NCBI GenBank assembly: GCA_959347315.1 | Contig: OY365806.1 | Span: forward strand, 26,821,015 to 26,885,014 | Reading direction: 5' to 3' | Source of the DNA: Bimastos eiseni | Taxonomy: Eukaryota; Annelida; Clitellata; Crassiclitellata; Lumbricidae | DNA length: 64,000 nucleotides | Shown: piece by piece, positions 1-11,419 of the stretch | Position numbering within the stretch: the stretch's first letter is position 1 | Layout: every line of letters begins with the position of its first letter | The notes under the pieces: model-generated | What the model was told of the DNA's origin: nothing | Databases searched by the model: none | The model's input: the letters and a program-made list of their open reading frames with translations, nothing else | Position numbers and translations under genes: made by a program

Positions 1-517
1 GTCACTGAAGTCGAGTATTGATTAGTCATTTACAGTAACACTGTTCATACTGTTACAATAATTTCTTTAACTGTTCCTTAATTTTTTCCAGCTGATGAAT
101 TACATCTTCGTTAGTCATGCTCCAAGCGCCTATCTACTTGATCAACTGAAATAGTGGCTGAATGTCGTCACTCTTAACTTAAATTGTGGCCAACTGCATG
201 CTTCTGAATATAGAAAGGTTGGTAAATTTGTTACTATACTTTGTCAGGTAACCTAACAATGGCAATATCGCCTTATATGGCAATACAACTGTCCTAAAAT
301 TTGGCTGATGTGCATTCAAACCTTATCAATGTGTGCTATGGGTGCGGTACGGACTGGATACTGTATCGATATAGTTCTCATGCTATGGGCATCATGCAAA
401 TCAATGGATTCAACCGAGTCCATGAATTACTTAATTAATGTGGAGGTTTTATTATTTATTGTAACTTTCTTATTAAAATAGTTTTATAAATGTTGTGTAT
501 TTATTATAATCATAAAT
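1..517. other. gene-free AT-rich stretch
   Basis: I see no recognisable coding segment, RNA gene or transposon terminus here. Reading frames are short and stop-rich. Confidence 0.4.
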
Positions 518-622
518 CTCTTATTTGCTTCCCGCATGTACAGTAGATTGCTGAATTCATTAGATAGGAGTGAAAACAAAAAGGCGGCCCAGAAGGGTCA
601 AATGACCCACTTAATAGGACCA
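518..622 (-). mobile_element. LINE 3' untranslated region fragment
   Basis: This ~105-bp block is about 85% the same as 17293-17399, including AGAAGGGTCAAATGAC and TTAATAGGACCA. At 17.3-17.7 kb that block lies directly downstream (on the minus strand) of a LINE C-terminal coding remnant, so it is read as the 3' end of the same family. No coding part is preserved at this site, so the copy is an extreme 5' truncation, typical of LINE integration. Seen: the shared block. Inferred: LINE origin. Confidence 0.6.
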
Positions 623-1608
623 TTATCAGATTGCAGAACATTGTCATTAATTAAAAATTCAGGAATCAATATTGTTTTTTTCCAACGTTAGTGGGAGTAA
701 AACTTTCTGATCAGTAAATTATCAGTTTTTACAAAGTTTATTTCAATTGCATTGGAAAAACGCATGTTAGAGTTTTAGCTCATAATTAAAACCCTAAATA
801 TAGCTAACTATGTATAAGTGATATGTGAGTTCTTGTGCATATTTAAGAGCAAGTACCGTCAAGGCTTTTGCAAGTTCTTATCATGTAACTAGGTTTATGT
901 TTGAATTTTGTTTATTTCTATTAGAGCAAAATATTTATTTTGTTTTTTGTTGAATTTATTTGTACAGCCTGTCTGAATGCATCACAAAGAAGGCCGATAA
1001 TCTGGAGCAGATAGGAATGCAGTTGCCCTCATTCAAAGCCTGAGCCAATTCAACGACGTGTCCTGTTTCTATGGCTTCATCTCTCATTATATGCGTTTTG
1101 GGGTGGCCATTGCGATGATAGCAGTGGACATATGATTGGAGATTTTTTGTTTTTTATGTAAAATTTCCCAATGCTGCCAAGTGAACTTGACTTTTTCTGC
1201 AGAGTGCAGTTTATGAAATTATGCCCACAGAGACAATAGCAAAACAAAAGCTTACATGTATTTTGTGTTTTGTAATTTAAACATTTCTTATGCACTACTT
1301 TGACCACGGACAATTCATTCATTCATTTCCGAAATTTGATACCGCCCTTCTTCCAACATCTTTTTACTCAGAAGTGCATACACATGCCTCGACTGCGCAA
1401 TTGCCTCTTACTTATTGATCTTTTTGTTTACAGGACTGCCTTGATTAAGGCTTCTCAAACCTGTAAAAGGTCGGTTTGCCCTGTATGTGTAGTCGATATC
1501 CTGGCAGAGGGGTATAATATTCTCTTGTGACAGTACTTTAAAATGGCATTTGTTCAAGACATTTGCGGTTGAGAACAGTGCGAGGCATGGAGCTCTGTTT
1601 CGCCTTCT
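623..1608. other. gene-free stretch
   Basis: Two short open frames (1077-1322 minus, 1300-1530 plus) overlap at one end on opposite strands and show no family signature. Nothing else is supported. Confidence 0.4.
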
Positions 1609-1869
1609 TTGTTAGTGTTTTTCTCAATGCGGTTATTGTGAAGTTGAGCAACAGAGTATTTGTGGTTGACTTGTGTAAGCATTCTAGACTTTATTATATC
1701 TAGTAGAATTATTGTCTTGCTTAAACTGCTCTCAGAGAGCCCTGTGTCACATTTGTTAGTGGTTTTCTCAATACGATTATTGTGACGTGGAGCAGCAGAG
1801 TATTTGTGGTTGACTAGTGTAGGTGGGCTAGACTATATATGTTAGAATTATTGCCTTGTTTAAACTGCT
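1609..1869. repeat. two-copy tandem duplication, 144-bp period
   Basis: Copies at 1609-1730 and 1753-1869 share GAGTATTTGTGGTTGACT, the preceding TTTTCTCAAT and the following TAGAATTATTG, in the same order. Divergence is roughly 15-20%. No coding content is apparent. Confidence 0.8.
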
Positions 1870-2151
1870 AAAGGTGTGTGCAAGCTGTTAGAAATGGCAC
1901 TTTGAATAGGATTTCATTGTTATTCAGTTGTGGTCATTAGTTTAATCCATTAGCTAATGAACTGTCAGTAAATGACCAGCTGGCATATATGTCAGATCAA
2001 ACGTGAATACAACTTGTGCTTCTATAAATAAGGGTTCTGATGTTTTGATTCTGTTTTTTGAGCAGTTTATCATAATTGTTATATGTAAGTGTTGCAGTAT
2101 GTCGACTTCTTTAAATAAAGAAATATTACTTAAATATATATATGTTGTTAA

Positions 2152-2308
2152 CCGTAGTTCTGACAACGGCGATTCACGTTAACCATGCGTTGAATCTTCA
2201 ATATCATATACCAAATCCAACTATGGCCCAACGCTGACCGTAGTTCGGGCGATGGTGATTCGCGTCCACCACGCGTTGAATCTTCAATTGTATATATCAC
2301 ATCTAACT
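2152..2308. repeat. two-copy tandem duplication, 86-bp period
   Basis: Copies start at 2152 and 2238. Both begin CCGTAGTTC and contain CGTTGAATCTTCAAT followed by an AT-rich tail ending ATC(C/T)AACT. About 75-80% identity by eye. Confidence 0.8.
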
Positions 2309-2551
2309 AAGCTCAGATGGCTCACAGCACTCCGCGTGATGCTGAATGGCCTATAGCTATCTCAAGTCACCAACAGAATTCCTAGAAGAATCAACTTCAC
2401 ATATAATGGCAAATGACCTATATTCTGTTAACAATGCAGAACTACGTGGAACAGATCAAGGCTTAGGAAGCAAATTTTCAACTATGGATTTTAGTTGCCT
2501 TGCCCGCGGATTCAGCTAATAGACCTTTGCGAAGTTAAGAGTGTATATAGA

Positions 2552-2904
2552 GTCCGTGCTATCATTAAGCAGAACAAAAATACTGTTTGCTAATAGCCTA
2601 CATCTGTGAGACCTATATATAGGTAACAGTATTGTGTTATATAGTCTAATTGGCAAAAAATTTCTTTAGTGATTTCTTTTATGAAGAAACTGCTTCGCAT
2701 GGCAGTTTTTTCCCTGGAACCTGGTACTCTTCAATTTTTTTCTTATTTAATAGCAACAATGGACCGAATCAAAGCCAAATTTGTACCAGTATCATGCATG
2801 TGACCTGTGTATGCAATGACAATTATCAGGAAACAATATGAACCTCTTACTGAGAAAACGCATTTTTAAAACAGTGAACGAATTTAGGCCTATGTGTCAC
2901 CCTA
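2552..2904 (+). mobile_element. Tc1/mariner-like element, 3' terminal part
   Basis: The start reads VRAIIKQNKNTVC, the end of a Tc1/mariner-type transposase (compare RAVIKQKNSSVR at 12353). It is followed by ~310 bp of AT-rich 3' sequence that is co-linear with 12353-12685, and ends TGTGTCACCCT. The inverse complement of that end is at 30670 (AGGGTGACACAAAAG). Upstream (2309-2551) no transposase frame is readable. The element is 5'-truncated or too decayed to follow. Confidence 0.7.
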
Positions 2905-3542
2905 TATTATATATATATATACGTATATATGCAAATACAATTATAGTCCTGTATATTAAACAGAATGATAAATTCGTGTTATATTCAAGATGAACGCTTT
3001 CGTATGTGATTTTCATCGCTGAATGCTGTTTTTTAAACTGTAAGTTTGGTGCTTTTTTTAAAATAAACTAGCCTTAAAACTTTAACGACGAACTTGTACT
3101 AAAAGTCACGGCATGGGGTACCTATGCAGCTAGTTGCCGAGGTGTTGAGTTATAGGGCCTACGATCGTAAAGATGTAATAGCTATAAAGATTCGCGTTCA
3201 GTCGATCTTGAATGAGAAATCTCTAATATGGGTCATGGGTTTATCTTAATGTAGTAAATAAAGATCCGACCTATGGACCAGTTATGTGTAAAACATGTAT
3301 GTTTTCTGTAGCACTGACCATTCCAAAACTTAATAATATAAATATATGTAATCAGAGAAGCGAGAGTGTGCAGATGAATAAGAAATTATTCACTCCACAT
3401 CAGTGCATGGTTTAATATTGCTTATCTATGGGCGACAAAATCACAAATTTTAGCCTACCCGGCAGTGGCGACCCCGATATATATATTCTCTATTGCTACT
3501 TGGATAAGTATAAAATATTTCCTACTATCTGCATTTGATCGA
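2905..3542. other. gene-free stretch
   Basis: AT-rich with a short (TA) run near 2908-2926. Nothing recognised. Confidence 0.4.
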
Positions 3543-3613
3543 TTGCCGTGTGTAACAGAAGTTCATCTAGGTGGCGAGCCGCCACCTGAATGAACTTCTG
3601 TTACATACGGCAA
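3543..3613. repeat. near-perfect 34-bp inverted repeat (hairpin)
   Basis: Left arm 3543-3576 (begins TTGCCGTGTGTAACAGAAG) and right arm 3580-3613 (ends ACATACGGCAA) are complementary with only about three mismatches around a 3-nt loop. No direct host repeat or LINE signature surrounds it. A transcript across it would form a long hairpin. It could equally be a palindromic MITE. Confidence 0.9.
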
Positions 3614-4254
3614 CTCTTTGGCATGACTGGTTTAAAATCTAAATTCCGATGTATACTGGATTTCAGCTCCAGTGGGATCCGGCTGAAATCAACCACGGCT
3701 CCAAAGCGCTGCTTTGCCAATGTTGTCTACTTTATAAAAGAAGGAAACTTGGTTTACTTTGATCAATTTCACTTAAAAGAACTACCAAAGAAGAGTGCAT
3801 GCGCGCCTGCAATATTCACCAGCTCATTAAATTATTTAGTCAAAATAACCAGGAAGCGCACTTTCGAAACAAGACGATAGCAGAATGTGCACAAAATACA
3901 ATATCGATCTAATATCCGAAGTGTAGGACAAGTTGACGTAGGACCTACATGTACGCAAGCCCTACGTAGGCCCTACGGGGTCAGTTATTTCTAGAATTAT
4001 ATTCAAAATTTAGGTATAAGTTTTGCATAATATGTCAATATAGTTACGTATTATAATAGTGTTTCCTTCGCATTTAAAAATAAGTTTTTTGGTGTCGAGC
4101 AATGCTTAGTATTTGTAAGTGAATTCGAGTCATATATGCACTCATATGTTGAACGTTTCTGATTTTCGTTTCCATTAAAGATATATATTCGCCTTTCGCA
4201 TTCAGTGAGGGAATTTTAAGTATAAGGTTGCTCTCCGTCTCCCCTTACAGTGAC
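3614..4254. other. gene-free stretch
   Basis: A 96-codon open frame (3590-3880, plus) begins inside the hairpin's right arm and matches no family I know. I do not call it a gene. Confidence 0.35.
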
Positions 4255-4382
4255 CTACCTACATTTTGTAAAATGATTAAGTCATTTCTTTTTGGCCGTG
4301 GCTGGGCTGGGAGCACCTCTGAGTAGTTTCCCTTGAATAGGGGCTTTGTAAAGTATCAAAATGAATTAATTAATTAATAAAT
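4255..4382 (+). mobile_element. possible LINE 3' end with ATTA tail
   Basis: The block has TGGCTGGGCTGGGAGCACC, then GGGGCTTTGTAAAGTATC, and finishes in (AATT/ATTA) repeats. This resembles the 3' UTR plus microsatellite tail of a heavily truncated LINE. There is no coding support, so the call is weak. Confidence 0.3.
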
Positions 4383-4705
4383 ATACCTTCGCATATTTAT
4401 ATATCCATTACATTTTAGAATACGGTCGATATCCAGTAAGCTCCTATCAGTGACCATAAAATGCCTGCAGAGTGCCACTGTGGCAATTGCATGGTTACCA
4501 AATTATAGGTCCAATATTAGTCCAATGTGACAATTATTGCAATGTCCTAAAAATGGGTGCAATTGGCCATGGGTAAAAGATATTCAAAATTTCAACTGGC
4601 TTCTCATGTGGCAGTGGCCATACCGCTAAATCACCATGTCCCACATTTATCTGTACACTGCTAATCTAGTATATATAAAGCAATTAATTCTCTAGCTTAG
4701 AATTC

Positions 4706-5807
4706 TAAAACCTAACTCAGTGCTGTAGTCCCTCCCGTGTAGGTCTTCCTCTCGACCAATGCATCTCCTCTGTCCAACGTCAGGTCCTTCTCGGTCTCAT
4801 GATATCTCCACTCTCCAGGCATCTCAGGTCGTCTCTGATGGTTTCCAGCCAGTTCTAAAAGACAAAACATTAATGCAAAATGTGATAAAGTTAAGTAAGA
4901 AAGGGAACTAGATAACCGGAAGAAAAAGACGTAGAGTAGGATATATTGAAAAAGAGCAAACAGTAACTGTATCATTAAACTGAGCTGCAATATGCTAAAA
5001 TAATTTTTTTCAACAGCAAAGCATAGGGACTATGCTGCCAAAAGCGTTTGTCAAAAAATCTCGTTCCATTCATCCAAAACATAGGCCTACCTCGCCTTCC
5101 TGACATCTGGGACCTGAGACTTTGCCTCCATCGCTCAAGGGGTGGGGTTGAGGCCTCTGAGCAGATCCAAGAAGACATAATAGAGCTGTAGGCAGACTTA
5201 AGACAAGAGGAAGAGAAATTTAGGAAAGAGACAGGCAGACAAGACAGGAAATGCTCTGATTCATTATATTGGTCAACATTCTGCTATTTAATTAGCATCT
5301 TCCAATCGACTCGACGATTTTATTAGCAACCTTCAACAAAACTGAAACTAACCTAGCCGCTTGCAGGACAGTCGGTCAGCTGGATCAGTTGACGGCTTCA
5401 CGAACAGGTCTCGATGGAAATATTGCAGCCGGAGACAGCTCGAAGACAGCTTGAAAACAACAGGTAGCGCTTCATGTCAGATGCCACAGCACCTCTACCA
5501 GGATGGACGGTGCCAAAACAGCCGAAATTCGCTAACCTTTGTAATTTATAAACCTCCTGATATTGTATAAATATAAACAGGGCCTTAATTGAGTAAATTT
5601 TATTAACTTGATAAAGCATTGAGCAGAATGTAATGTAGCCAATAGCTCAAAAATGGCAGAGTTATTTTTGCTGACTTGGTGCCACCAATCGTCTGGCATT
5701 CTGAAGCTCAAATTGCCTATTTTGCTATGGCTGCTTACACGGAAATGGTTGGGTTATGGCTAGAATAAAAAGACCTCAGAGGGACAGTCACCGATCCATA
5801 CAATCCA
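4706..5807. repeat. tandem cassette copy 1 (~1.1 kb)
   Basis: Co-linear with 6306-7552 over its whole length. Shared landmarks in order are TCTCTGATGGTTTCC / TCTTTGATGGTTTCC, AACTGAGCTGCAATATGC, AAAGAGACAGGCAGACA, ATTGCAGCCGGAGACAGCT, TTCATGTCAGATGCCACAG, and AATAAAAAGACCT near the end. Identity is patchy, about 75-85% with indels. The copies are spaced 1600 bp apart, with ~500 bp of spacer. No protein family is recognised in either copy. Confidence 0.85.
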
Positions 5808-6305
5808 ACGAAAATAATGAACTGCCTGAAAGACTTATAATGAGTGGACTACTCAAATGCATCCTACTCAATATTATCTCAAAGCCAGGGACCTATAGAG
5901 AAAATGTGATGCATTTGGACAATCACATTCTCTCTAGCAAGCAATTGAAAAGTAGTTCTCTTTTCGTCTGTGCATTTCAATTAATTATCAGAATTTAACC
6001 AAAGGAGGATATACATCCTAAACTGACGTATACCAAAACTGACCAAAGTAAGTGAACAGTAAGACAGAAAAGAAAATTAGAAAGGAAATTTAGAATAAAA
6101 CTGAGAGTAGGGCGGTGAGACAAAAGTGAAAAACACAGAATGCACTGAGAATAGAGATAGAAAGTAACGAAGCAATCTGATGATAATGATGAGTTATCTG
6201 CTTGTATATGCATCCGGGGTTGAGAAGAGTGAGGTAATTTCCCATTGCTTTCCTTCCACATGGATAATTCTGGGTAATCAAGTAGTAAGAGACTTACTCT
6301 TAAGG
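5808..6305. other. spacer between cassette copies
   Basis: Purine-rich stretch with no recognised gene. It may be part of the original 1.6-kb repeat unit, but I find no second copy of it after 7552. Confidence 0.35.
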
Positions 6306-7552
6306 TTAAAACTTACTCAGTATACTATAGATCTCTGCATATTGGGCAATGGATCCTTGTCCATTTGTCTCCTCTTTCCATTGATAGTTCCTTCTCGGCC
6401 TCGTTCCACGACATCTCAGGTGACAGATCGTCTTTGATGGTTTCCGACAAGTTTTAAATGACAAAACAGTGATGCATAACATTGTAAAGCAAGAAAGAAA
6501 GTGCGCTAGACGACAGGGAGAGAAAGACGCGGAATAGCCCAGGATAGATTGAAAGAAAGCAAACAGTAACTTTATTACTTAACTGAGCTGCAATATGCCA
6601 ACGAAAATATTCTATGGGATATGTTGTCAAAAGCATTTGTCAAAAATCTGGTTCAGCCAGACCTAAGACAAAATCTTGGGCACAAGAAGGAGAGAAATAG
6701 GGTCAGCAGATCAAAGAAAAGACAAAATTGAGCAATAGCTATAAGCAAACTTAAGACAAGAGAAAGAGAAATAACAAAGAAACAGGCAGACAGGATTTTG
6801 TCAGCCACCAATCATCTGTCCAGCGCCAATTATGTGACCATGCCAACTCAGGATAAGTCGCAAACCTTCACAGAAAGTAGAAACTAAAACTAACCTAGCT
6901 GCTTGTAAGATGGTCAGTCAACTGAATCATTGCAGTTACTCCTGACTGGAATTGAGATCCTTCGAGTAAAGAGCGTCACACGACCAGAGGTTGACGGCAT
7001 CAGGTACAGGCCTCGATGGAAGCATTGCAGCCGGAGACAGCTAGAACACGGCTTGTAGACAACAGGTACGACGGACTTCCCTGGCTTGAAGCTGCCAGGA
7101 TGGAGAGTACCAAAACTTCATGTCAGATGCCACAGTGCCCATACCAGGATGGACGGTGCCAAAACAGCCGGAGTTCCTGGTCTGAAGCAACCAGGATGGA
7201 CGGTGCCAAAACAGCCGGAGTTCCTAGCCTGAAGCAACCAGAATGGACGGTGCCAAAATTGCCGAACTTCTCTGGCCTTCTCTGACCTGTGAAATTAAAC
7301 CTGCTGATGTCGCATAAATCTAAACAGTGCTTTAATTGAGTAAACTTAATTAAGTCGATAAAACATCGTAAAGAATGTAATGCATCACTTAGGTCAAGAA
7401 TAGCAACTTATTTTTGCTAACTTGGAGCTACCATCGTCTGGCACGCTGAAGCTCAAATTGCCTGTCTTGTTATGGCTGCTTGAATGAAAATACTTGGATT
7501 AGGGCTACAATAAAAAGACCTGCGAGGAGCAGTCATGGGTTCATACAATCCA
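6306..7552. repeat. tandem cassette copy 2 (~1.25 kb)
   Basis: Second copy of the 4706-5807 cassette. It is longer mainly because one internal segment (ACCAGGATGGACGGTGCC), single in copy 1 at 5499, has been amplified into a 47-bp minisatellite at 7144-7262, and because of an insertion around 6936-6990. Confidence 0.85.
7144..7262. repeat. 47-bp minisatellite
   Basis: Unit starts (CCAG[G/A]ATGGACGG) fall at 7144, 7191 and 7238, exactly 47 bp apart, with a more diverged unit upstream near 7091. The units are nearly identical, so this is recent compared with the ~20% divergence of the surrounding cassette copies. 47 is not a multiple of three, so it is not a protein repeat. Confidence 0.85.
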
Positions 7553-8759
7553 CTACCACAAGTTCCTAGTACCAGGTCTTGAAAAGTCGTGACCAGCGAC
7601 AAAGGATTGCAAAATAGGCAAATACAAACTAAAGAATCCAGTGACCCAGAATCTCAAAAATGGTCTGGATTTCTAACCTAGCCTCTGTAATGCGGGTAAA
7701 ATGAAAATTGACCCGTTGAATAACAACATATTAATGAAATTATCACACTGGACAGCGTAATAAACTTATTATAAATAGCCTATTAGGCACTTAAATATGT
7801 TCAATTCAATCTTCTCTTTAATTTACAATTAATGTTCAAGCATATAATTAGGCCTAGGCTACTCGAAAACAAGAGAAGACAAGAACGCGTCCATGTAGAA
7901 ATAACATATGATATAGGCTTGAACAAGAGAGAAAATGCAGCCAGGAAAACACTAGGCCCACACAACAGAAAAACAGAAGAACTCAGAGAGAGAGAGAGAG
8001 AAATTTGCTAAATTAAACATTTAGTAAAATACCAAAAATAATTTTATTGTAGGCCTACCCCAGTAGGCCTAGTCATAAAGTGTCATCGACAGGTCTAAAT
8101 GGCAAATAACATAATAGCATCAAAATTTGTAGCTTACGATCGATAATTCGATCTCCGAAATGAAAGAAATTCGATAAGAAATCGCTGTTTTGTAATTTGT
8201 TAAGTTTCCCTGCTACTTCTCGACGAAAATTCTATCGAAACAACCCTTCTTAGCTCCCCTAGCTGGATGTTGAAGATTCGTGCTCCGGTGTACAACCTGT
8301 AGCCAAGGACCAATATACACCTTGACCTGTAGCTAACAATAGGTTGGCCTATATGAAAATTATCAGAATTGTTGATAGATATTACATAGCACCAGGATAG
8401 TCAACGTCATTTTGACTTGAGACCTGCATATAGTACTCCGTGCACTTATTGTAGTCTTGTATGGGCTTTAAATTACCACTTGAGACTAAATCGCTAATCT
8501 CCCTTCAAATTAGAGCCCATAAATTAGAACAGGATAGGCAAAATTAAGACGAAACGAATCCCATACGGTTTACCCTCACATACCCGTGCTATCCACTTCC
8601 ACATTCTAACGCCCATTGTGTCCCATTACATCTCCTTCATATTCCTTCTAGCCCCCTACCTACTGGATGTTCTGCATTCTCCTTCTCAGTACCCCTACCC
8701 TCTTCCTCCTTCTATTTAGCCATCGCTTCCATTTTTCCCTTGCCACTGAGACAGAAGTG
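7553..8759. other. gene-free stretch
   Basis: Contains a short (GA) run near 7985-8002 and several AGGCCTA words. No coding or element signature recognised. The last ~150 bp, pyrimidine-rich, may belong to the LINE that follows. Confidence 0.4.
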
Positions 8760-9870
8760 TACGTCACTCCTCCTATAAACTCTTCCTATCGTGCATTGCG
8801 AACTTGATCCTATCTTTAAAGAATGTATCTCAGTCATAGTTTATGTAATCACCAAATTCATCAATCTCTCGCTTTCTACTGCAGGTGACTTCCCTAAACA
8901 ATATCTCAATCGTCTCTTCCACTTCCAATAAAAGCAGCACTTGACAAGGAATCCAACCTAACTATCGCCGCATCTTCAATTTTCCTTTTTATCTAAGTTA
9001 ACTAAAAAAAAATTGACCTTACCTGTTTTCACGACTACCTCTTTTCCAACTCACTCCTCAATCCCAGCAATCTCGCTTCACTAAACACCACTCGAACAAT
9101 AACCCTACTTGCTGTTCTGTTCAACAAACTTCATGGTCTCTGCCGTCAGTAACCAGCAAGTCTCCTGCCTCGATCCTTAACATCTCCGCCGCTTTCGATG
9201 CCATTGATCACATCCTCCTTCTAGATTAAGTTTGCTACATGTATCTGTCGCCGCATTCGTTACCAGTAATTACAGCCTCCTTCTATAGAGAGTATCTTCT
9301 TGGTTTTACGTCTATGGCACTGCTCTACTCTGGTTCCAATCCTACTTGCCTTCCAGGGCCTTTCTGATCAACTCAAGAAAATCCCAGGCCGTTCAATACA
9401 CTATCTATTGATCCTCCTTCCCTCCCCGTCACCTATGATGCCTCTGTCTGCAATCGTGGAGTCACCCTTGATCATCATCTCTCCTTCTCTAATCACATCT
9501 CCAACCTCTCGTACCTCTGTTCCACACACATTTGTGATCTCCGCCACATCCAGCCCATGCTTGACTTCAAAACTGCTTCCACCATTGTCAACTCAAGATT
9601 GCAATTCCATTGTCCTCACTATTAAAGCCACACAACTTAAGCCTCTAACTTAAGCCTCTGAGTGAAGCTATGGGTAGGCTACAGCCTATCAAAAACTCAC
9701 TCAACAGAACGCCCAAATATCATCACGTACTTAACTCCTATCCTCGAATAAAAATCCCAGAGCGCATTCATTCAAAGTCCTTGCGCGCTGACATAAAATC
9801 CCTAGGCTACAATACTCCCAGTGCAAATATCTTGGCGAACTTTCAGCAAAACAAGCCAGTTCTAGGCCTA
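8760..9870 (+). mobile_element. L2/CR1-like LINE, decayed reverse transcriptase region
   Basis: Reading in shifting frames gives successive LINE landmarks: CELDPIFKECIS (~8800) and FINLSLSTAGDFPKQY (~8860-8900), then KESNLT followed by a decayed NYR block (~8950). Next come YLFSNSLLNP (~9050) and NISAAFDAIDH (RT motif, ~9180-9210), then TALLWFQSYLPSRAF (~9320-9365), GVTLDHHLSFSNHISNL (~9450-9515) and KIPERIH (~9745). The segment that should carry the YADD/FADD box, between ~9400 and 9440, is missing, so the copy is internally deleted as well as frameshifted. Non-functional; the clade is an inference from the order and wording of these motifs. Confidence 0.85.
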
Positions 9871-9914
9871 CTCGGTTATCATCCTCTCTCCTTCAGGCTT
9901 AAATTAATCCATCC

Positions 9915-10223
9915 TCACAGCCACTTGGATTCTTCTTCTCCACTTGACTCTTCATTTTTCAATTTTAGAGTCTTGAGGTCCTTTTGTATCATATCTTCCC
10001 ATCTCTTCTTCTGTCGTTCCCGACAGTGTCGTCCGTTGACATCCGCTTTAATAATTCTTTTAATGGAGCTTTCGTCCTCTCTTTTCATTACATGACCATA
10101 GCATCTAATACATGTCACTCCCAGCGTCTTTCTAATGTCTTCGCTCCCTTTCTTATTCCTAAGTGGTACTCCGAGCATCCGCCTCGGCATTCTCAGCCCG
10201 GAAGTAAGATCCTTCACCATCAT
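9915..10223 (-). mobile_element. LINE C-terminal fragment (RTE/'craft'-like)
   Basis: An open 102-codon frame reads MLGVPLRNKKGSEDIRKTLG, then GHVMKRED and RWEDMIQKDLKTLKL. This is the characteristic C-terminal stretch (RMLG..LRD....E.IR..LGV...R..GHV.R......RW.D.I..DL) found downstream of the RT in several non-LTR retrotransposon groups. No RT motifs can be read upstream (10224-10380), so only the tail survives. It lies tail-to-tail with the preceding plus-strand LINE. Confidence 0.8.
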
Positions 10224-10899
10224 TACCTATTTACCATCATCTGTCCCAAGCTTCTCTATCTATCGCCCCTCTGGCTTTCCATTCGAAACTCGAGTCTCCC
10301 CTTTTCAATAACTCTTACCCAGATTCAATTGATCGGCCATCTGCCATTTATCTACCAATACGATATCAGCCTTTGTTAACTACACTGCTACAGTGCCTCC
10401 TCAGACCCTTTGGTAACTGGTCTTTTGCAATAATTATAGGACTGCCATTTGGACAACCTGTATGATTCTGCACGGCGCTCGTGAATAAGATGGTGCCCTG
10501 CGCTTGGCTTTCGAATGGTGCCTTAGAAGTTTGGAGATTACGATTTCGATTACGATCATGATTGCGAGCTTCTACAACATGAGACATTCTTTCCGGGGGA
10601 AAAATGCTCAAGAAATACCCCACTCCACAATTCCCAATAATAATTTATTAAAAGGAGGGCAAAGGGACGATTGGGAACGGGAATGCATGAAAGACAACAG
10701 GGACGGGAAAAACAGGTCTATGAAAAAGGTTGTGATGGGACAAAAAATGATATTTACCTCAGAGAGGTAAGAATAGCGGAGAGCACGGGATGTTACGGCA
10801 GGTATAGGCCCTCCATGTATTTGCCTCGTCTTGATTTTGCCTCTGACTACGGGCCTACAGACCAACACATCTTTGTACTAGACATTGGACAAGTCACTT
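10224..10899. other. gene-free stretch
   Basis: Four overlapping open frames on both strands, none resembling a known family. Possibly upstream remains of the minus-strand LINE, but I cannot read any motif. Confidence 0.35.
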
Positions 10900-11318
10900 A
10901 GGGGTCGTCCATAAAGAACGTCCGCAAAAAAACTACTTTTTAACCCCCCCCCTCCGCCTTGACCGAATATGTCCGCATTCGACTGACCCCTCAGACCACC
11001 CTTTGCCGACGTCAGCCTCACACATGTGTCGGCCACCATTGAAACTGCTGATATTGCTTTATTGCATAGCTTTTGAATAGACATTTAGGCTAATAACAAA
11101 GAATGAGCTCGAATAAAGCTATGTAAAAAATCTTAAACTTTCTAAACACTTTTTTGCATGTATATCTAAGCTTCGTATATCATTTTCTCATATGTGAATT
11201 ATAACCTAAAGCTGCTAATAAACAACTAATTAAGATTATGACGTAATTACCATTAGATGTGATTTTGGCGATAATTTAGCATGGTTACAAGCGGACGTAC
11301 GCATTGCCCAAAACCCCT
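10900..11318. mobile_element. candidate MITE with short terminal inverted repeats
   Basis: The left end AGGGGTCGTCCATAAAGAAC plus GTCCGC resembles the inverse complement of the right end (AGGGG...TACGTCCGC, 11291-11318). A C-run near 10945 follows the left end, as in widespread MITEs beginning GGGGTCGTCCATAAA. No transposase inside and no clear target duplication. Confidence 0.4.
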
Positions 11319-11419
11319 TGCCTTGTCCGCATTTTTCCTATAATACACCAGTTAGCAAAACTAGGCACAGTATAGGCTGAAGAAGTCATTAGTGTGGATT
11401 CCCGTCAACAGCAGACAGA

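Noticed and set aside
3590..3880. 96-codon open frame starting in the hairpin arm
   Set aside because: No known domain, start lies within an inverted repeat, and flanks show no splice or element context.
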